Positions 52,412 through 61,763 of a stretch of DNA of 64,000 bases are shown in pieces. Under the pieces are notes generated by a model. The model did not search any database. It saw nothing but the letters and a program-made list of their open reading frames with translations, and was not told the DNA's origin. The position numbers and the translations under genes are program-made. Position 1 is the first letter of the stretch, and each line of letters opens with the position of its first letter. The stretch lies in NCBI GenBank assembly GCA_003151235.1, contig PLWZ01000071.1:71077-135076 (forward strand), written 5' to 3'. This DNA is from Acidimicrobiaceae bacterium (lineage in GTDB: Bacteria; Actinomycetota; Acidimicrobiia; Acidimicrobiales; RAAP-2).

Positions 52412-53251
52412 GTGGCCAGGCCACGGCGATCCCGCCGCACACTGGTCACCATTGCGGTGCTCGTGCTCGTGTCGGTGACCCTCATCACCTTCGACGAACG
52501 TAGCGGGACCCACCACATCACCTCGGGGCTGAAGTCGGTGGCGCACGACGTGTTCTCTCCGCTGACGAGCGGAGTGAACGACATCCTGCGGCCGATCGGC
52601 GACTTCTTCGCCGGCTCGGTCAACTACGGCTCGCTCCAGTCGGAGAACCAGCAGCTGCAGGCGACCATCGGGCGATTGCGGCTGCAGCTGAACCAGACCG
52701 GGGCGCTGCGCCAGCAGGTGCGAGAGCTCGACTCACTCGAGCACCTGCCCTACCTCGGGTCGCTGCCGTTGGTCACCGCCCAGATGACCCAGTTCGATCT
52801 GTCGAACTTCGACGCCGACATCACGCTCGACAAGGGGCGGAGCTCGGGGGTGCTCGTGGGCATGCCCGTGGTCGGCGCGGGCGGTCTGGTCGGACAGGTG
52901 GTCGAGGCCAGCCACGGGACGGCCACCGTCCAGCTGATCACCGACAGCCGCTCGTCGGTCGGGGTGAGCTTCGGCCCGAACAACCAGACCTATGCAACGG
53001 CCACCGGCCAGGGCCCCGGCAACCCGCTCTCGGTGCAGTACATCCCGGCGCAGACCCATCTGCACAAGGGCGAGTTCATGTACACGAACGGCCTGGCCGA
53101 CGGCGAGTTCCCGCCGAACATCCCGGTCGGCCGGGTGCATTCCTTCCGGGCCACCGTCGGGAGCGGGGCGATGACCGTGACCATGACCCCGGTCGCCGAC
53201 CTCGATCAGCTGGCCTATGTGGACGTCGTCCAGTGGGAGCCAAAGCTTTGA
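52412..53251 (+). CDS. mreC: rod shape-determining protein MreC
   Basis: A 279-residue MreC from a GTG start. A membrane helix (LVTIAVLVLVSVTLITF) is followed by a coiled coil (LQSENQQLQATIGRLRLQLN) and the beta-rich exterior domain (FDADITLDKGRSSGVLVGMP, GAGGLVGQVVEASHGTATVQ). MreC links MreB to PBP2 and MreD. It is 21 bases from mreB, and its stop overlaps the mreD start region. Confidence 0.95.
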   Translation: MARPRRSRRTLVTIAVLVLVSVTLITFDERSGTHHITSGLKSVAHDVFSPLTSGVNDILRPIGDFFAGSVNYGSLQSENQQLQATIGRLRLQLNQTGALRQQVRELDSLEHLPYLGSLPLVTAQMTQFDLSNFDADITLDKGRSSGVLVGMPVVGAGGLVGQVVEASHGTATVQLITDSRSSVGVSFGPNNQTYATATGQGPGNPLSVQYIPAQTHLHKGEFMYTNGLADGEFPPNIPVGRVHSFRATVGSGAMTVTMTPVADLDQLAYVDVVQWEPKL

Positions 53252-53787
53252 CCGGCAAGGAGGCGCCCCGGGCGCTCCTCGTGCTGCTGGTCGTGCTCGT
53301 CCTCCAGCTCACCGTGGTCCTCGACATCCGGATCGGGGGAGCTCACCCGGACCTCATCCTCGGTCTGGCCATCGCCGCCGGGCTGGCCGGTGGGACCGAG
53401 CGGGGAGCGATTGTCGGATTCTTATCCGGGCTCGCTTTTGACCTCTTCCTCACGACCCCATTCGGGCTGAGTGCCCTGGTCGGGACGGGTGTCGGGGTGG
53501 CCACGGGACAGCTGGTGGCGGCCGGCGTGGACCGCACCAACGGGCTCTTCGTGCCCGGGGTCGCGGCCCTCGGCAGCGCGATCGGGGTCATCATGTTCGC
53601 TGTGCTCGGAGCGGTTCTCGGCCAGCCCGACACGCTCACCGTCGGCCTCGGGGCAGCGGTCGGCGTGGTCACCGTCGTCAACGGCATCCTCGGCTTCTTC
53701 TTGGTGCGGGCCTGCAACTGGGCGTTCGGCCAGGAGCGGTCGGGCTCGGCCTGGCAGGGCCCCCTTGTGGCGGGGGACCGGCACTGA
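53233..53787 (+). CDS. mreD: rod shape-determining protein MreD
   Basis: A hydrophobic protein of up to 184 residues with four or five membrane helices (RALLVLLVVLVLQLTVVLDI, FVPGVAALGSAIGVIMFAVL). It has the MreD feature DLILGLAIAAGLAGG and the following GFLSGLAFDLFLTTPFG. The start may be the GTG at 53233 or the TTG at 53248; the latter would give a TTGA overlap with the mreC stop, in keeping with other junctions here. Confidence 0.9.
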   Translation: MGAKALTGKEAPRALLVLLVVLVLQLTVVLDIRIGGAHPDLILGLAIAAGLAGGTERGAIVGFLSGLAFDLFLTTPFGLSALVGTGVGVATGQLVAAGVDRTNGLFVPGVAALGSAIGVIMFAVLGAVLGQPDTLTVGLGAAVGVVTVVNGILGFFLVRACNWAFGQERSGSAWQGPLVAGDRH

Positions 53788-56015
53788 GCCGCCGGTCGCT
53801 CTCCCACCCCTTCGGCGGTGGCGGCCGGTTCCTCCGCCAGGTCGGCACCCACGCGCGGCCGGCGAGGCGGCGACCGTCGCGTCAACCGAGGCTGCGCCAG
53901 CGGCGCCGGAGCGTCAATGTCGGCGCGCTCGTCGCGTCGCCCCAAGAGGTCCCGTCCCGCCCCAACGTGCGCATCGCGGTCGTCGGGCTCGTGTTCCTGG
54001 CCCTCTTCGCGACGATGGTCTTGCGGCTCTGGAGCCTCCAGGTGATCGGACAGAAGAGCGCCACCGCGGCCGTGAACTCGAACCAGATCCGCACCGTGGC
54101 AGTGCCCGCGGCGCGCGGCCAGATCCTGGACCGGAACAATCGCGTCCTCGTGGGTAACCAGGACGAGCAGCAGATCGTGTTGTCGCGCTACCAGGCCTAC
54201 GCCGACCCGGCCATCATCGCGAAGGTCGCCGCCCTGGTCGGCCAGACGCCCGCCCAGATCAACGCGGCGCTGAAGGACTCACAGTTCAGCGTCTACCAAC
54301 CGGTGCCCGTGCTGACCGGCGCACCCATGACGACGATCCAGTACCTCGACGAGCACCAGGCCGAGTTCCCCGGGGTAAGCGTGCAGCAGACGACGGTGCG
54401 CACCTACCCGATGGGCGGCGCCTGCGGCTGCATCGCCACCCACGTGCTCGGTTACGTCGGGCCGATCTCGACCACCGAGCTGAAGGGCGACCCGACGGCC
54501 GGTTACGTCCCGTCCAGCCTGGTCGGCCAGAGCGGGCTGGAGAACTCCTACGAGCCATACCTGAGGGGAGTGCCGGGGAAGGACGAGCTGTCGGTCAACG
54601 CGCAGGATCAGGTCGTCGGCACGCTCAACAAGTCGGCCCCCCAAGAGGGCGACATCTTGGTGACCAACATCGACACCAACCTCCAGGCCGCCGTGCAAGC
54701 CGACTTGCAGGCGACCATCCTCGCCGACCGCAACACCATCGACACGACGACCAAGCTCTATCCGGCCGCGACCAACGGCGCCGCGATCGTGATGAACGTC
54801 GACACTGGCGCGGTCCTCGCGATGGCGAGCTACCCGACCTACAACCTCAACGCCTGGGTGGGCGGGATCTCCAGCGCCGCCTACACGGCGCTGTCGGCCG
54901 GCTGCACGTCCGCGACCGCGGGCTGTCCGCTCGACAACTACGCGATCCAGGGCCTCTACACGCCCGGCTCGACCTTCAAGATGGTGACCGCGACGGCAGC
55001 GCTGAAGGACGGGCTGATCTCGGCGGGCCAGTACGTCGACGACAAGGGTGTCTTCAACGTCCCCGGCTGCAACACGTCGGGCGGTGCCGGGGCCGGCTGC
55101 GCGTTCAACGACGCCGAGGCCCAGGGCGCAGGCGACGTGAACCTAAGCGAGGCGCTCACGCTGTCCGACGACTACTACTTCTACAACCTGGGCGACCTGT
55201 TCTACGAGGATACGTCCAAGTTCGGGCAGACTCCGATCCAGAACGAGGCCGACGCGTACGGGCTCGACCAGGTCACCGGGGTCGACCTCCCCGACGAGGC
55301 CCAGGGCCGCGTCGACAGCCAGCCGGAGCGCCAACTACTGCATCGCGAGAATGCAGCGCTCGCCCCGAACACGACCTGGTACGCAGGGGACAACATCGAG
55401 ATGGCGTTCGGCCAGGGGGCCACCGAGATCACCCCACTCGAGCTCGCCGACGCGTACGCGACCTTCGCCAACGGGGGCACCCGCTACCAACCCCAGGTCG
55501 GCTCGGCGCTGATCAACCCGGCCAACGACAAGGTGGTCAAGAAAATCGCGCCGAAGGTGACCGGCCACGTCTCGCTCCCGCCGGCGGTCTACGACCCGAT
55601 CCTGCAGGGGCTCGAGGGCGTGGTGGAGCAGAACGGCACCGCGGGCAAGACCTTCCAGCAGTACGCGCACTTCAGCCCGGGACAGTTCCAGATCGCCGGC
55701 AAGACCGGCACCGCCGACACCTGCGCGGGCAACTGCAACAAAGGCATCGACGAGCCCAACGCGTGGTTCGTGGCGTTCGGCCCGGAGCCCAACCCCGAGT
55801 ACGTGGTGGTGGTGGTGGTCGACCAAGGCGGGTACGGCGCCACCGCCGCGGCCCCGGCGGTCATGAACATCTTCAACTACCTGGTCGCCAACCCGATCGG
55901 GGGTGTGGTGCTCCCCTCGCCGAAGAACCCGCCGACCACGGTCCCATTGCCCTCGAACGCGCCGGCCGGCACGCCGGCCCCGGCGACGACCACCACAACG
56001 GCGCCGAAGGGTTGA
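53784..56015 (+). CDS. mrdA: penicillin-binding protein 2 (peptidoglycan transpeptidase of the elongasome)
   Basis: A class B PBP. Membrane helix VVGLVFLALFATMVLRLWSL, the dimerisation region with GQSGLENSYEPYLRGVPGKD, then the transpeptidase: SxxK in TPGSTFKMVTATAALK, the SxN-type motif as LTLSDDYYFYNLG, and KTG in FQIAGKTGTADT. The GTG at 53967 is the first standard start, but the frame is open with a coherent basic N-terminus for 61 codons upstream, to a CTG at 53784 that overlaps the mreD stop and has GGGGGA at an ideal distance. The CTG is used here as the start. The tail is Pro/Thr/Ala-rich. Confidence 0.9.
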   Translation: MSRRSLSHPFGGGGRFLRQVGTHARPARRRPSRQPRLRQRRRSVNVGALVASPQEVPSRPNVRIAVVGLVFLALFATMVLRLWSLQVIGQKSATAAVNSNQIRTVAVPAARGQILDRNNRVLVGNQDEQQIVLSRYQAYADPAIIAKVAALVGQTPAQINAALKDSQFSVYQPVPVLTGAPMTTIQYLDEHQAEFPGVSVQQTTVRTYPMGGACGCIATHVLGYVGPISTTELKGDPTAGYVPSSLVGQSGLENSYEPYLRGVPGKDELSVNAQDQVVGTLNKSAPQEGDILVTNIDTNLQAAVQADLQATILADRNTIDTTTKLYPAATNGAAIVMNVDTGAVLAMASYPTYNLNAWVGGISSAAYTALSAGCTSATAGCPLDNYAIQGLYTPGSTFKMVTATAALKDGLISAGQYVDDKGVFNVPGCNTSGGAGAGCAFNDAEAQGAGDVNLSEALTLSDDYYFYNLGDLFYEDTSKFGQTPIQNEADAYGLDQVTGVDLPDEAQGRVDSQPERQLLHRENAALAPNTTWYAGDNIEMAFGQGATEITPLELADAYATFANGGTRYQPQVGSALINPANDKVVKKIAPKVTGHVSLPPAVYDPILQGLEGVVEQNGTAGKTFQQYAHFSPGQFQIAGKTGTADTCAGNCNKGIDEPNAWFVAFGPEPNPEYVVVVVVDQGGYGATAAAPAVMNIFNYLVANPIGGVVLPSPKNPPTTVPLPSNAPAGTPAPATTTTTAPKG

Positions 56016-56093
56016 CGAGGTCGATCCGAACCGAAACGCCAGAGCTCCGCGTGTCGCGCTGGCAGACTTGAACGAGACACCGAGGGGGCCGCA

Positions 56094-57224
56094 ATGAGCC
56101 TGAGCATCTTCGACGCCGACAGCCACGTCATGGAGACCGAGGACTGGTTGCCGTCGTTTGCCGAGCCGGGGGTGCGCGAGCGGCTCGGGACACTGGGCCT
56201 CGACAAGGCCGGTGGCCGGGCCAAGGAGCTCATGGACAGCCTGCCCGGAGTGTGGGCCGGGCAGCGGGACGAAGAGATCGGACCGGACGTCATCTCGGGT
56301 CCCAAGGGCTGGCTGGCCCCGGGCGCCCTCGACGCGGCAGTCCGTTCGCGGGTCCTCGACGCGCTCGGGATCAGCGCACAGCTCGTGTTCCCGACGTTCT
56401 CGCTCACCCACTTCAGCTCGAGCAAGGACCTCGACGTCCTCTATGGCGGGACCCGCGCCCTCAACCGGGCCATGGCCGCGTTCTGCGAGCCCGACCCCCG
56501 TTTGAAGGCGGTCGGGTTCCTTCCCCTGGCCGACCCCGGGCTGGCCGTGAAGGCGCTGGACGAGGCGATCGAGCTCGGAGTTGCGGCGGTCTGGCTCCCG
56601 TCGGAGGCGCCCGGGGACTTCTCGCCGGCCCACATCGACCTCGACCCGGTCTGGGCCCGCCTCGCCGAGGCGGGGATCCCGTTCGTCCTCCACGTGGGCG
56701 GCGGCAAGCTGCTGCCGCGCGCATTCCACAACAACGGCCTGCCGCGCCCGACAGACTGGCTCGGCGGGGGCGAGAACTTGCGAGCCAAGGACTTCCCGGT
56801 CGTCCATCACTCGCCGGAGCGGTTCCTCGCCTGCCTCGTGCTCGACGGGGTGTTCGAACGCCACCCGAGTCTCCGGGGTGGGGCCATCGAGCTCGGCGCG
56901 TCGTGGGTGCCGTCGTTCCTGCGCAACATCGACCACGCGTGCAAGAACTTCTCGAAGTTCGAGCCGCTCCTGGCCGGCCTGAGCCTGAAGCCGTCCGAGT
57001 ACGTCCGGCGCCAGCTGAAGTTCACCCCGTTCGCCTTCGAGGACACGACGTGGCTGATCGAACAGGCCGGCCCGGAACTGTTCATGTTCTCGACCGACTA
57101 CCCGCACCCCGAAGGTGGCCGCCACCCCTTCGAGATCTTCGGCGGGGCGCTGTCGGGATTTCCAGAAGAGGTCCAGCAACGGTTCTTCTGGGGCAACGGC
57201 GCCGAGCTCTTGGGCATCGGCTGA
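56094..57224 (+). CDS. amidohydrolase family protein (Amidohydro_2)
   Basis: A 376-residue TIM-barrel amidohydrolase of the ACMSD-like group. The N-terminal metal site is FDADSHVMETEDWLPSF, further metal or acid positions are in VLHVGGGKLLPRA and LELGASWVPSFLRNIDHACK-like segments, and the late Asp is FMFSTDYPHPEGG. Substrates in this family range from decarboxylation of aromatic acids to hydrolysis. It takes the position of rodA in the usual actinobacterial mre cluster, and the start is the ATG after a GAGGGGG-type ribosome binding site. Confidence 0.9.
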   Translation: MSLSIFDADSHVMETEDWLPSFAEPGVRERLGTLGLDKAGGRAKELMDSLPGVWAGQRDEEIGPDVISGPKGWLAPGALDAAVRSRVLDALGISAQLVFPTFSLTHFSSSKDLDVLYGGTRALNRAMAAFCEPDPRLKAVGFLPLADPGLAVKALDEAIELGVAAVWLPSEAPGDFSPAHIDLDPVWARLAEAGIPFVLHVGGGKLLPRAFHNNGLPRPTDWLGGGENLRAKDFPVVHHSPERFLACLVLDGVFERHPSLRGGAIELGASWVPSFLRNIDHACKNFSKFEPLLAGLSLKPSEYVRRQLKFTPFAFEDTTWLIEQAGPELFMFSTDYPHPEGGRHPFEIFGGALSGFPEEVQQRFFWGNGAELLGIG

Positions 57225-57268
57225 CTCGCACCCGGCCGGGGCCGGTCATCGGGCCCACCGCCCGGGCG

Positions 57269-57274
57269 TAGGAT
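57269..57274 (+). promoter_or_regulatory. -10-like hexamer before the TIGR03960 gene
   Basis: TAGGAT at 57269-57274 ends nine bases before the GTG start at 57284, matching the spacing before ndk and rplU. A near-leaderless transcript is expected. Confidence 0.5.
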
Positions 57275-57283
57275 CGCCTCTCC

Positions 57284-59233
57284 GTGGTATCGCTTTGGCC
57301 GAGCATCGAACCGCTGCTCGACGGCGTGGCCAAGCCGGCCCGTTACATCGGTGGTGAGCAGGGCGCGACCGTCCCCCTCCACGGGGACGACCAGGTGGCG
57401 TGGCTGCTCATCTACCCCGACACCTACGAGATCGGGCTGCCCAACCAGGGCCTCCAGATCCTCTACGAACTGCTCAACGAACGGCCCGACGCCCTGGCCG
57501 AGCGGACCTACGCCCCCTGGATCGACATGGAGTCGGCCATGCGGGCGGCGGGCGTCCCGCTGTTCTCGGTCGAGAACCACCTCGCGGCCGGCGACTTCGA
57601 CGTCATGGCCTTCAATCTGTCGGCCGAGCTCGTCTACACCAACGTCCTCAACCTCATCGACCTGGCCGGTGTCCCGGTCCGGGGTGCCGACCGCACGTCC
57701 TCGCACCCCGTGGTGCTCGCCGGCGGACACTGCACCTTCAACCCCGAGCCGCTGGCCGACTTCGTCGATGCGTTCGTGCTCGGCGACGGCGAGGAGGTGG
57801 TTGGGGAGATCAACGACGTGCTGGCCGGTTGGTTGGCGACCGAGCCGGAGCTTCGGGAACGTGCGGCCCTGCTCGAGGGCCTGGCCTCGGTCGAGGGCGT
57901 GTACGTCCCGAGCCTGTACCGGGTCGACTTCGAGGGCCAGGTGCTCACGGGGATCTCGCCGAAGACCCCGGCCGCCCCGGCCCAAGTGGTCAAGCGCACC
58001 ATCTCTGACCTGGCCGAATGGCCCTACCCGAAGAACCAGCTGGTCCCGCTGACCGAGGTCGTCCACGACCGCCTCAACGTGGAGGTCTTCCGGGGCTGCA
58101 CCCGGGGATGCCGGTTCTGCCAGGCCGGGATGATCACCCGGCCGGTGCGCGAGCGCCCGGCGGCCCAGGTCCGCTCGATGATCCGGGCCGGCCTCGAGCG
58201 CACCGGGTACGACGAGGTCGCGCTCACCTCGCTGTCGACCGCCGACTTCTCCTCGATCGAGGACACGGTTCGGGCGGTCGTCGGCGGGGAGTGCGGGGAC
58301 CAGCAGGTCTCCGTCAGCCTGCCGAGCCTCCGTGTCGATGCCTTCACGGTCGCGACGGCGACGCAGATCGCCCACGCCCGCCGGACCGGCCTCACCTTCG
58401 CGCCCGAGGGCGGGACCTGGCGGATGCGCCGGGTGATCAACAAGTTGATCACCGAGGAGGACCTCTACAGCGCCGTCGACGCGGCCTTCTCCAACGGGTG
58501 GCGGCGCGTGAAGCTGTACTTCTTGATCGGTCTGCCGACCGAGCGGGACGAGGACGTGCTGGGCATCGCCGAGCTGGCCCGGCGCTGCGTCGAGATCGGG
58601 CGCCGGCACCACCGCGGCCCGACGATCGTGGCCTCCGTCGGGGGGTTCGTGCCGAAGCCCCAGACCCCGTTCCAGTGGTTCGGCCAGGACACCGCCGCGG
58701 AGCTGCGCCGGAAGGTCAACCTGTTGAAGGACGCCTGCCGTCCGGTGCGGGGGTTGTCGCTGCGCTGGCACGACCCCGAGGCGACGGTGGTCGAGGGCCT
58801 GGCATCGCGCGGTGATCGCCGGATGGGCGCCGTCATCGAGCGGGTCTGGCGGGCCGGGGGGACGTTCCAGGAGTGGTCGGAGTGCTTTGACCTGTCGAAG
58901 TGGGAGGCGGCCCTCGAGGCCGAGGGCCTCTCGCTCGAATCGGTCACCTACAGGGACCGAGAACCCGACGAGGTGTTGGCGTGGGACCACCTCTCGGCCG
59001 GGCTCCACCGTGACTTCTTGTGGTCGGACTGGCAGGACGCGTTGGCCGCGGTGGCGGTCGAGGATTGCCGGTGGACGCCGTGTTACGACTGCGGCGCCTG
59101 CACCGACGCCGGCATCGAGCACGTGGTGGCCTCCAACGTCCCGCCGGCCGGCGGGAGCCAGGGCACCGGCCAGGACCTGGCGGTCGGGGACCGGGTCCCG
59201 GTCCGATTCGTGACCGCGGCGGGGGTCCGCTGA
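57284..59233 (+). CDS. TIGR03960 family B12-binding radical SAM protein
   Basis: A 649-residue protein. The N-terminal half is a corrinoid-type Rossmann domain (VAWLLIYPDTYEIGLPNQGL, AFNLSAELVYTNVLNLIDLA, VVLAGGHCTFNPEPLADFVD). The radical SAM cluster motif is CTRGCRFCQAGMITRPVRER near residue 275. A C-terminal cysteine-containing end (CRWTPCYDCGACTDAGIE) follows. The family is widely conserved in actinobacteria and other phyla, sits next to TIGR03936 and RNase E/G genes, and its substrate is unknown; a role in rRNA or tRNA modification has been suggested from context. Confidence 0.93.
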   Translation: MVSLWPSIEPLLDGVAKPARYIGGEQGATVPLHGDDQVAWLLIYPDTYEIGLPNQGLQILYELLNERPDALAERTYAPWIDMESAMRAAGVPLFSVENHLAAGDFDVMAFNLSAELVYTNVLNLIDLAGVPVRGADRTSSHPVVLAGGHCTFNPEPLADFVDAFVLGDGEEVVGEINDVLAGWLATEPELRERAALLEGLASVEGVYVPSLYRVDFEGQVLTGISPKTPAAPAQVVKRTISDLAEWPYPKNQLVPLTEVVHDRLNVEVFRGCTRGCRFCQAGMITRPVRERPAAQVRSMIRAGLERTGYDEVALTSLSTADFSSIEDTVRAVVGGECGDQQVSVSLPSLRVDAFTVATATQIAHARRTGLTFAPEGGTWRMRRVINKLITEEDLYSAVDAAFSNGWRRVKLYFLIGLPTERDEDVLGIAELARRCVEIGRRHHRGPTIVASVGGFVPKPQTPFQWFGQDTAAELRRKVNLLKDACRPVRGLSLRWHDPEATVVEGLASRGDRRMGAVIERVWRAGGTFQEWSECFDLSKWEAALEAEGLSLESVTYRDREPDEVLAWDHLSAGLHRDFLWSDWQDALAAVAVEDCRWTPCYDCGACTDAGIEHVVASNVPPAGGSQGTGQDLAVGDRVPVRFVTAAGVR

Positions 59234-59234
59234 G

Positions 59235-60020
59235 ATGGCCGATCGGCTGCGGGTCCGGTTCGCGAAGGTCGGCAAGATCCGCTTCACCAGCCATCGCGAC
59301 GTGGCCCGGATGTGGGAGCGGGCCCTCCGGCGGAGCGGCCTTCCGGTCGCCCGGTCCCAGGGCTTCAACCCCCGCCCGCTGGTGGCCTTCGGCCTGGCCC
59401 TGCCGACGGGGTGCGAGTCCCTGGCCGAGTACCTCGACGTGACGCTGGCCACACCCGTCGATCGCCCCACAGCGGTGCCGCCGTGGGGCGATTCATACCC
59501 TGACCTGGGAACTCTTGGGCTGGCACTGTCGGAATTCCTGCCAGAGGGCATCGACGTCGGTGCTCTCGCGATGGTGGGGAGTGATGCCAGTTCGCTGCAG
59601 CAAGAAGTAACATCGTGTTCCTGGGAGCTGGAGGTGCTCGGCGTGACCGCTGCAGAGTTGGTGAGGAGGGTCGAGCTGCTGCTCGATGCTCCGACCGTCT
59701 CGGTGCGGCGTGAGCGCAAAGGTCGGCACTTCGACGACGACCTCCGTCCCTCGGTGCGGTCATTGGCGCTGTTCGAACCACCCGAGGGAAGTACCGCCTC
59801 GGGCAGCTCTTCAGGTTTCCTCCGCGCCGAACTGGCAACCCGCCCGCGCGGCGTACGCCCGCGGGAGTTGGTCGAGGTGCTCGGCACCGATGTGGTGCTG
59901 GCCCGAGCCCGCAGAACGCAACAGTGGATCGACTGTGATGGAGCCCGTTTCGAACCGCTGAGCGCGGACGACCTCGGGCGTGCCGTCAGTGCTCCGCACG
60001 CGATGGAGCGTGCTTCGTGA
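59235..60020 (+). CDS. TIGR03936/DUF2344 radical SAM-associated protein
   Basis: A 261-residue DUF2344 protein whose start is one base after the end of TIGR03960. The signature is the N-terminal LRVRFAKVGKIRFTSHRDVA followed by RSGLPVARSQGFNPRPLVAF and later GTDVVLARARRTQQWIDCDG. It is fused to the radical SAM protein in some organisms and separate in others, so it probably acts as its partner subunit. The stretch from about 59,490 to 59,720 is less GC-rich than its surroundings. Confidence 0.92.
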   Translation: MADRLRVRFAKVGKIRFTSHRDVARMWERALRRSGLPVARSQGFNPRPLVAFGLALPTGCESLAEYLDVTLATPVDRPTAVPPWGDSYPDLGTLGLALSEFLPEGIDVGALAMVGSDASSLQQEVTSCSWELEVLGVTAAELVRRVELLLDAPTVSVRRERKGRHFDDDLRPSVRSLALFEPPEGSTASGSSSGFLRAELATRPRGVRPRELVEVLGTDVVLARARRTQQWIDCDGARFEPLSADDLGRAVSAPHAMERAS

Positions 60021-60044
60021 ACTCTTCGAGGAGGGTTTTCCCTC

Positions 60045-61688
60045 ATGACAGATTCGATGTCCGGCAGCCCCGCAACGGGGACTCCCGAGGTAGATGGGCC
60101 CCCCACGGGGGGACCCGAGACCAACGGGGCGACCCCGCCACCTGAGGAGCTCGCGGTCGCCCCGGCGCCGCTCCGCCCTCGTATTGGCGACACCCGCCCG
60201 GCACCGGCCGTGGCCCCCCCGACGCGCCCCGAGACGCGCCAAACCGCACCACCGGTGACCAACGGCTCGGCGGCCGAGCCGTTGGTGCTCGCAGAGCCCG
60301 CCGGCGATGACGCCGGGATGGATGGCGAGAGCGACTTGGACGCGGACGATGACGACGGGACGCCAAGGCGGACCCGATCGCGTCGACGCGGCGGCCGGTC
60401 GGCCAAGGCGCGCTCGGTCGGCCGCTACTTCATGTGCGTGCACGTCCAGCCCGAGGTCACCCAGATCGCGATGCTCGAGGGCCGTTCGCTCGTCGAGCAC
60501 TACGTCGCCCGAGGCTCGGACGAGACCACCCAGATCGACGGCAACATCTACTGGGGTCGGGTCCAAAACGTGCTTCCGGGCATGGAGGCGGCCTTCATCG
60601 ACATCGGGATCCCGAAGAACGCCGTGCTCTACCGCGGTGACGTGCGCTACGACCGCGACGACATCGAGGCCGGGTCGGCAAAGGAGCAGCCCCGCATCGA
60701 GGACGTGCTTCGGGCCGGCCAGACGATCCTCTGCCAGGTCACGAAGAACCCGATCGGGGCCAAGGGGGCCCGCCTGACCCAGGAGGTGTCGCTGCCCGGG
60801 CGCTTTGCGGTGCTCGTGCCCAACAGCACGACCTTCGGGATCTCGAAGCGGCTCGGCGACAACGAGCGCCGCCGCCTGCGCCGCATCATCGACGAGGTGA
60901 AGCCGGAGGGCCACGGCCTGATCGTCCGCACCGCGGCCGAGGGCGCCACCGCCGACGAGCTGCAACGCGACGTCTCGAGCCTCCTCGAGCAGTGGATGGT
61001 CATCGAGCGGGAGGCCGGCCGCTCCGACCAGCCCCGCCTGCTGTACCGGGAGCCGGACCTGGCTGTGCGGCTGCTGCGCGAGGAGCTCAACACCGAGTAC
61101 CGCGCCGTCATCATCGACGACGAGACGCTGTACGAGCAGGTCCGCCGATACGTGGCCACGGTCAGCCCCGACCTGGCCGAGCGGGTCGAGTTCTACGACA
61201 CCTCGGTCGAGCCGTTGCCGGTGTTCGAGCGCTTCCACGTGCACGAGCAGCTCCACAAGGCCCTCGACCGCAAGGTCTGGCTCCCCTCGGGCGGCTCCCT
61301 CATCATCGAGCGCACCGAGGCTCTGACCGTGATCGACGTCAACACGGGCAAGAACGTCGGAAAGACGAACCTCGAGGAGACCGTCTACCGCAACAACCTG
61401 GAGGCGGCCGAAGAGGTGGCCCGCCAACTCCGGTTGCGCGACATCGGGGGCATCATCGTGATCGACTTCATCGACATGGAGATCCGCGAGAACCGCGACA
61501 AGGTGTCGGCGGCGCTGCGCAACGCACTGGCCCGGGACAAGACGAGGACCCAGGTCGGGGACATCTCCGAGCTCGGCCTGGTCGAGATGACCCGCAAGCG
61601 GATCTCGGAGGGGCTGATCGAGTCGCTCTCGACCGTGTGCGAGGTTTGCAACGGCCGCGGGATCGTGCTCGACACGTCGGCGCTCTAG
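60045..61688 (+). CDS. Rne/Rng family ribonuclease
   Basis: A 547-residue RNase E/G catalytic protein. It starts with a low-complexity, Pro/Ala-rich and then basic 120-residue tail (RSRRRGGRSAKARS). The S1-like domain follows (GNIYWGRVQNVLPGMEAAFI, IGIPKNAVLYRGDV). The catalytic domain has EALTVIDVNTGKNVGKTNLE and IGGIIVIDFIDMEIREN with the two Mg-binding Asp residues, and the CxxC zinc link is TVCEVCNGRGIV. It processes rRNA and mRNA. It lacks the long C-terminal degradosome scaffold of E. coli RNase E. Confidence 0.95.
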   Translation: MTDSMSGSPATGTPEVDGPPTGGPETNGATPPPEELAVAPAPLRPRIGDTRPAPAVAPPTRPETRQTAPPVTNGSAAEPLVLAEPAGDDAGMDGESDLDADDDDGTPRRTRSRRRGGRSAKARSVGRYFMCVHVQPEVTQIAMLEGRSLVEHYVARGSDETTQIDGNIYWGRVQNVLPGMEAAFIDIGIPKNAVLYRGDVRYDRDDIEAGSAKEQPRIEDVLRAGQTILCQVTKNPIGAKGARLTQEVSLPGRFAVLVPNSTTFGISKRLGDNERRRLRRIIDEVKPEGHGLIVRTAAEGATADELQRDVSSLLEQWMVIEREAGRSDQPRLLYREPDLAVRLLREELNTEYRAVIIDDETLYEQVRRYVATVSPDLAERVEFYDTSVEPLPVFERFHVHEQLHKALDRKVWLPSGGSLIIERTEALTVIDVNTGKNVGKTNLEETVYRNNLEAAEEVARQLRLRDIGGIIVIDFIDMEIRENRDKVSAALRNALARDKTRTQVGDISELGLVEMTRKRISEGLIESLSTVCEVCNGRGIVLDTSAL

Positions 61689-61763
61689 CACCGGGCAATC
61701 CGCGACATAGCGAATCCTGATTTGGGCGGGCGGACCCCGCGCCGATAGGGCAGGCTGAGACCC

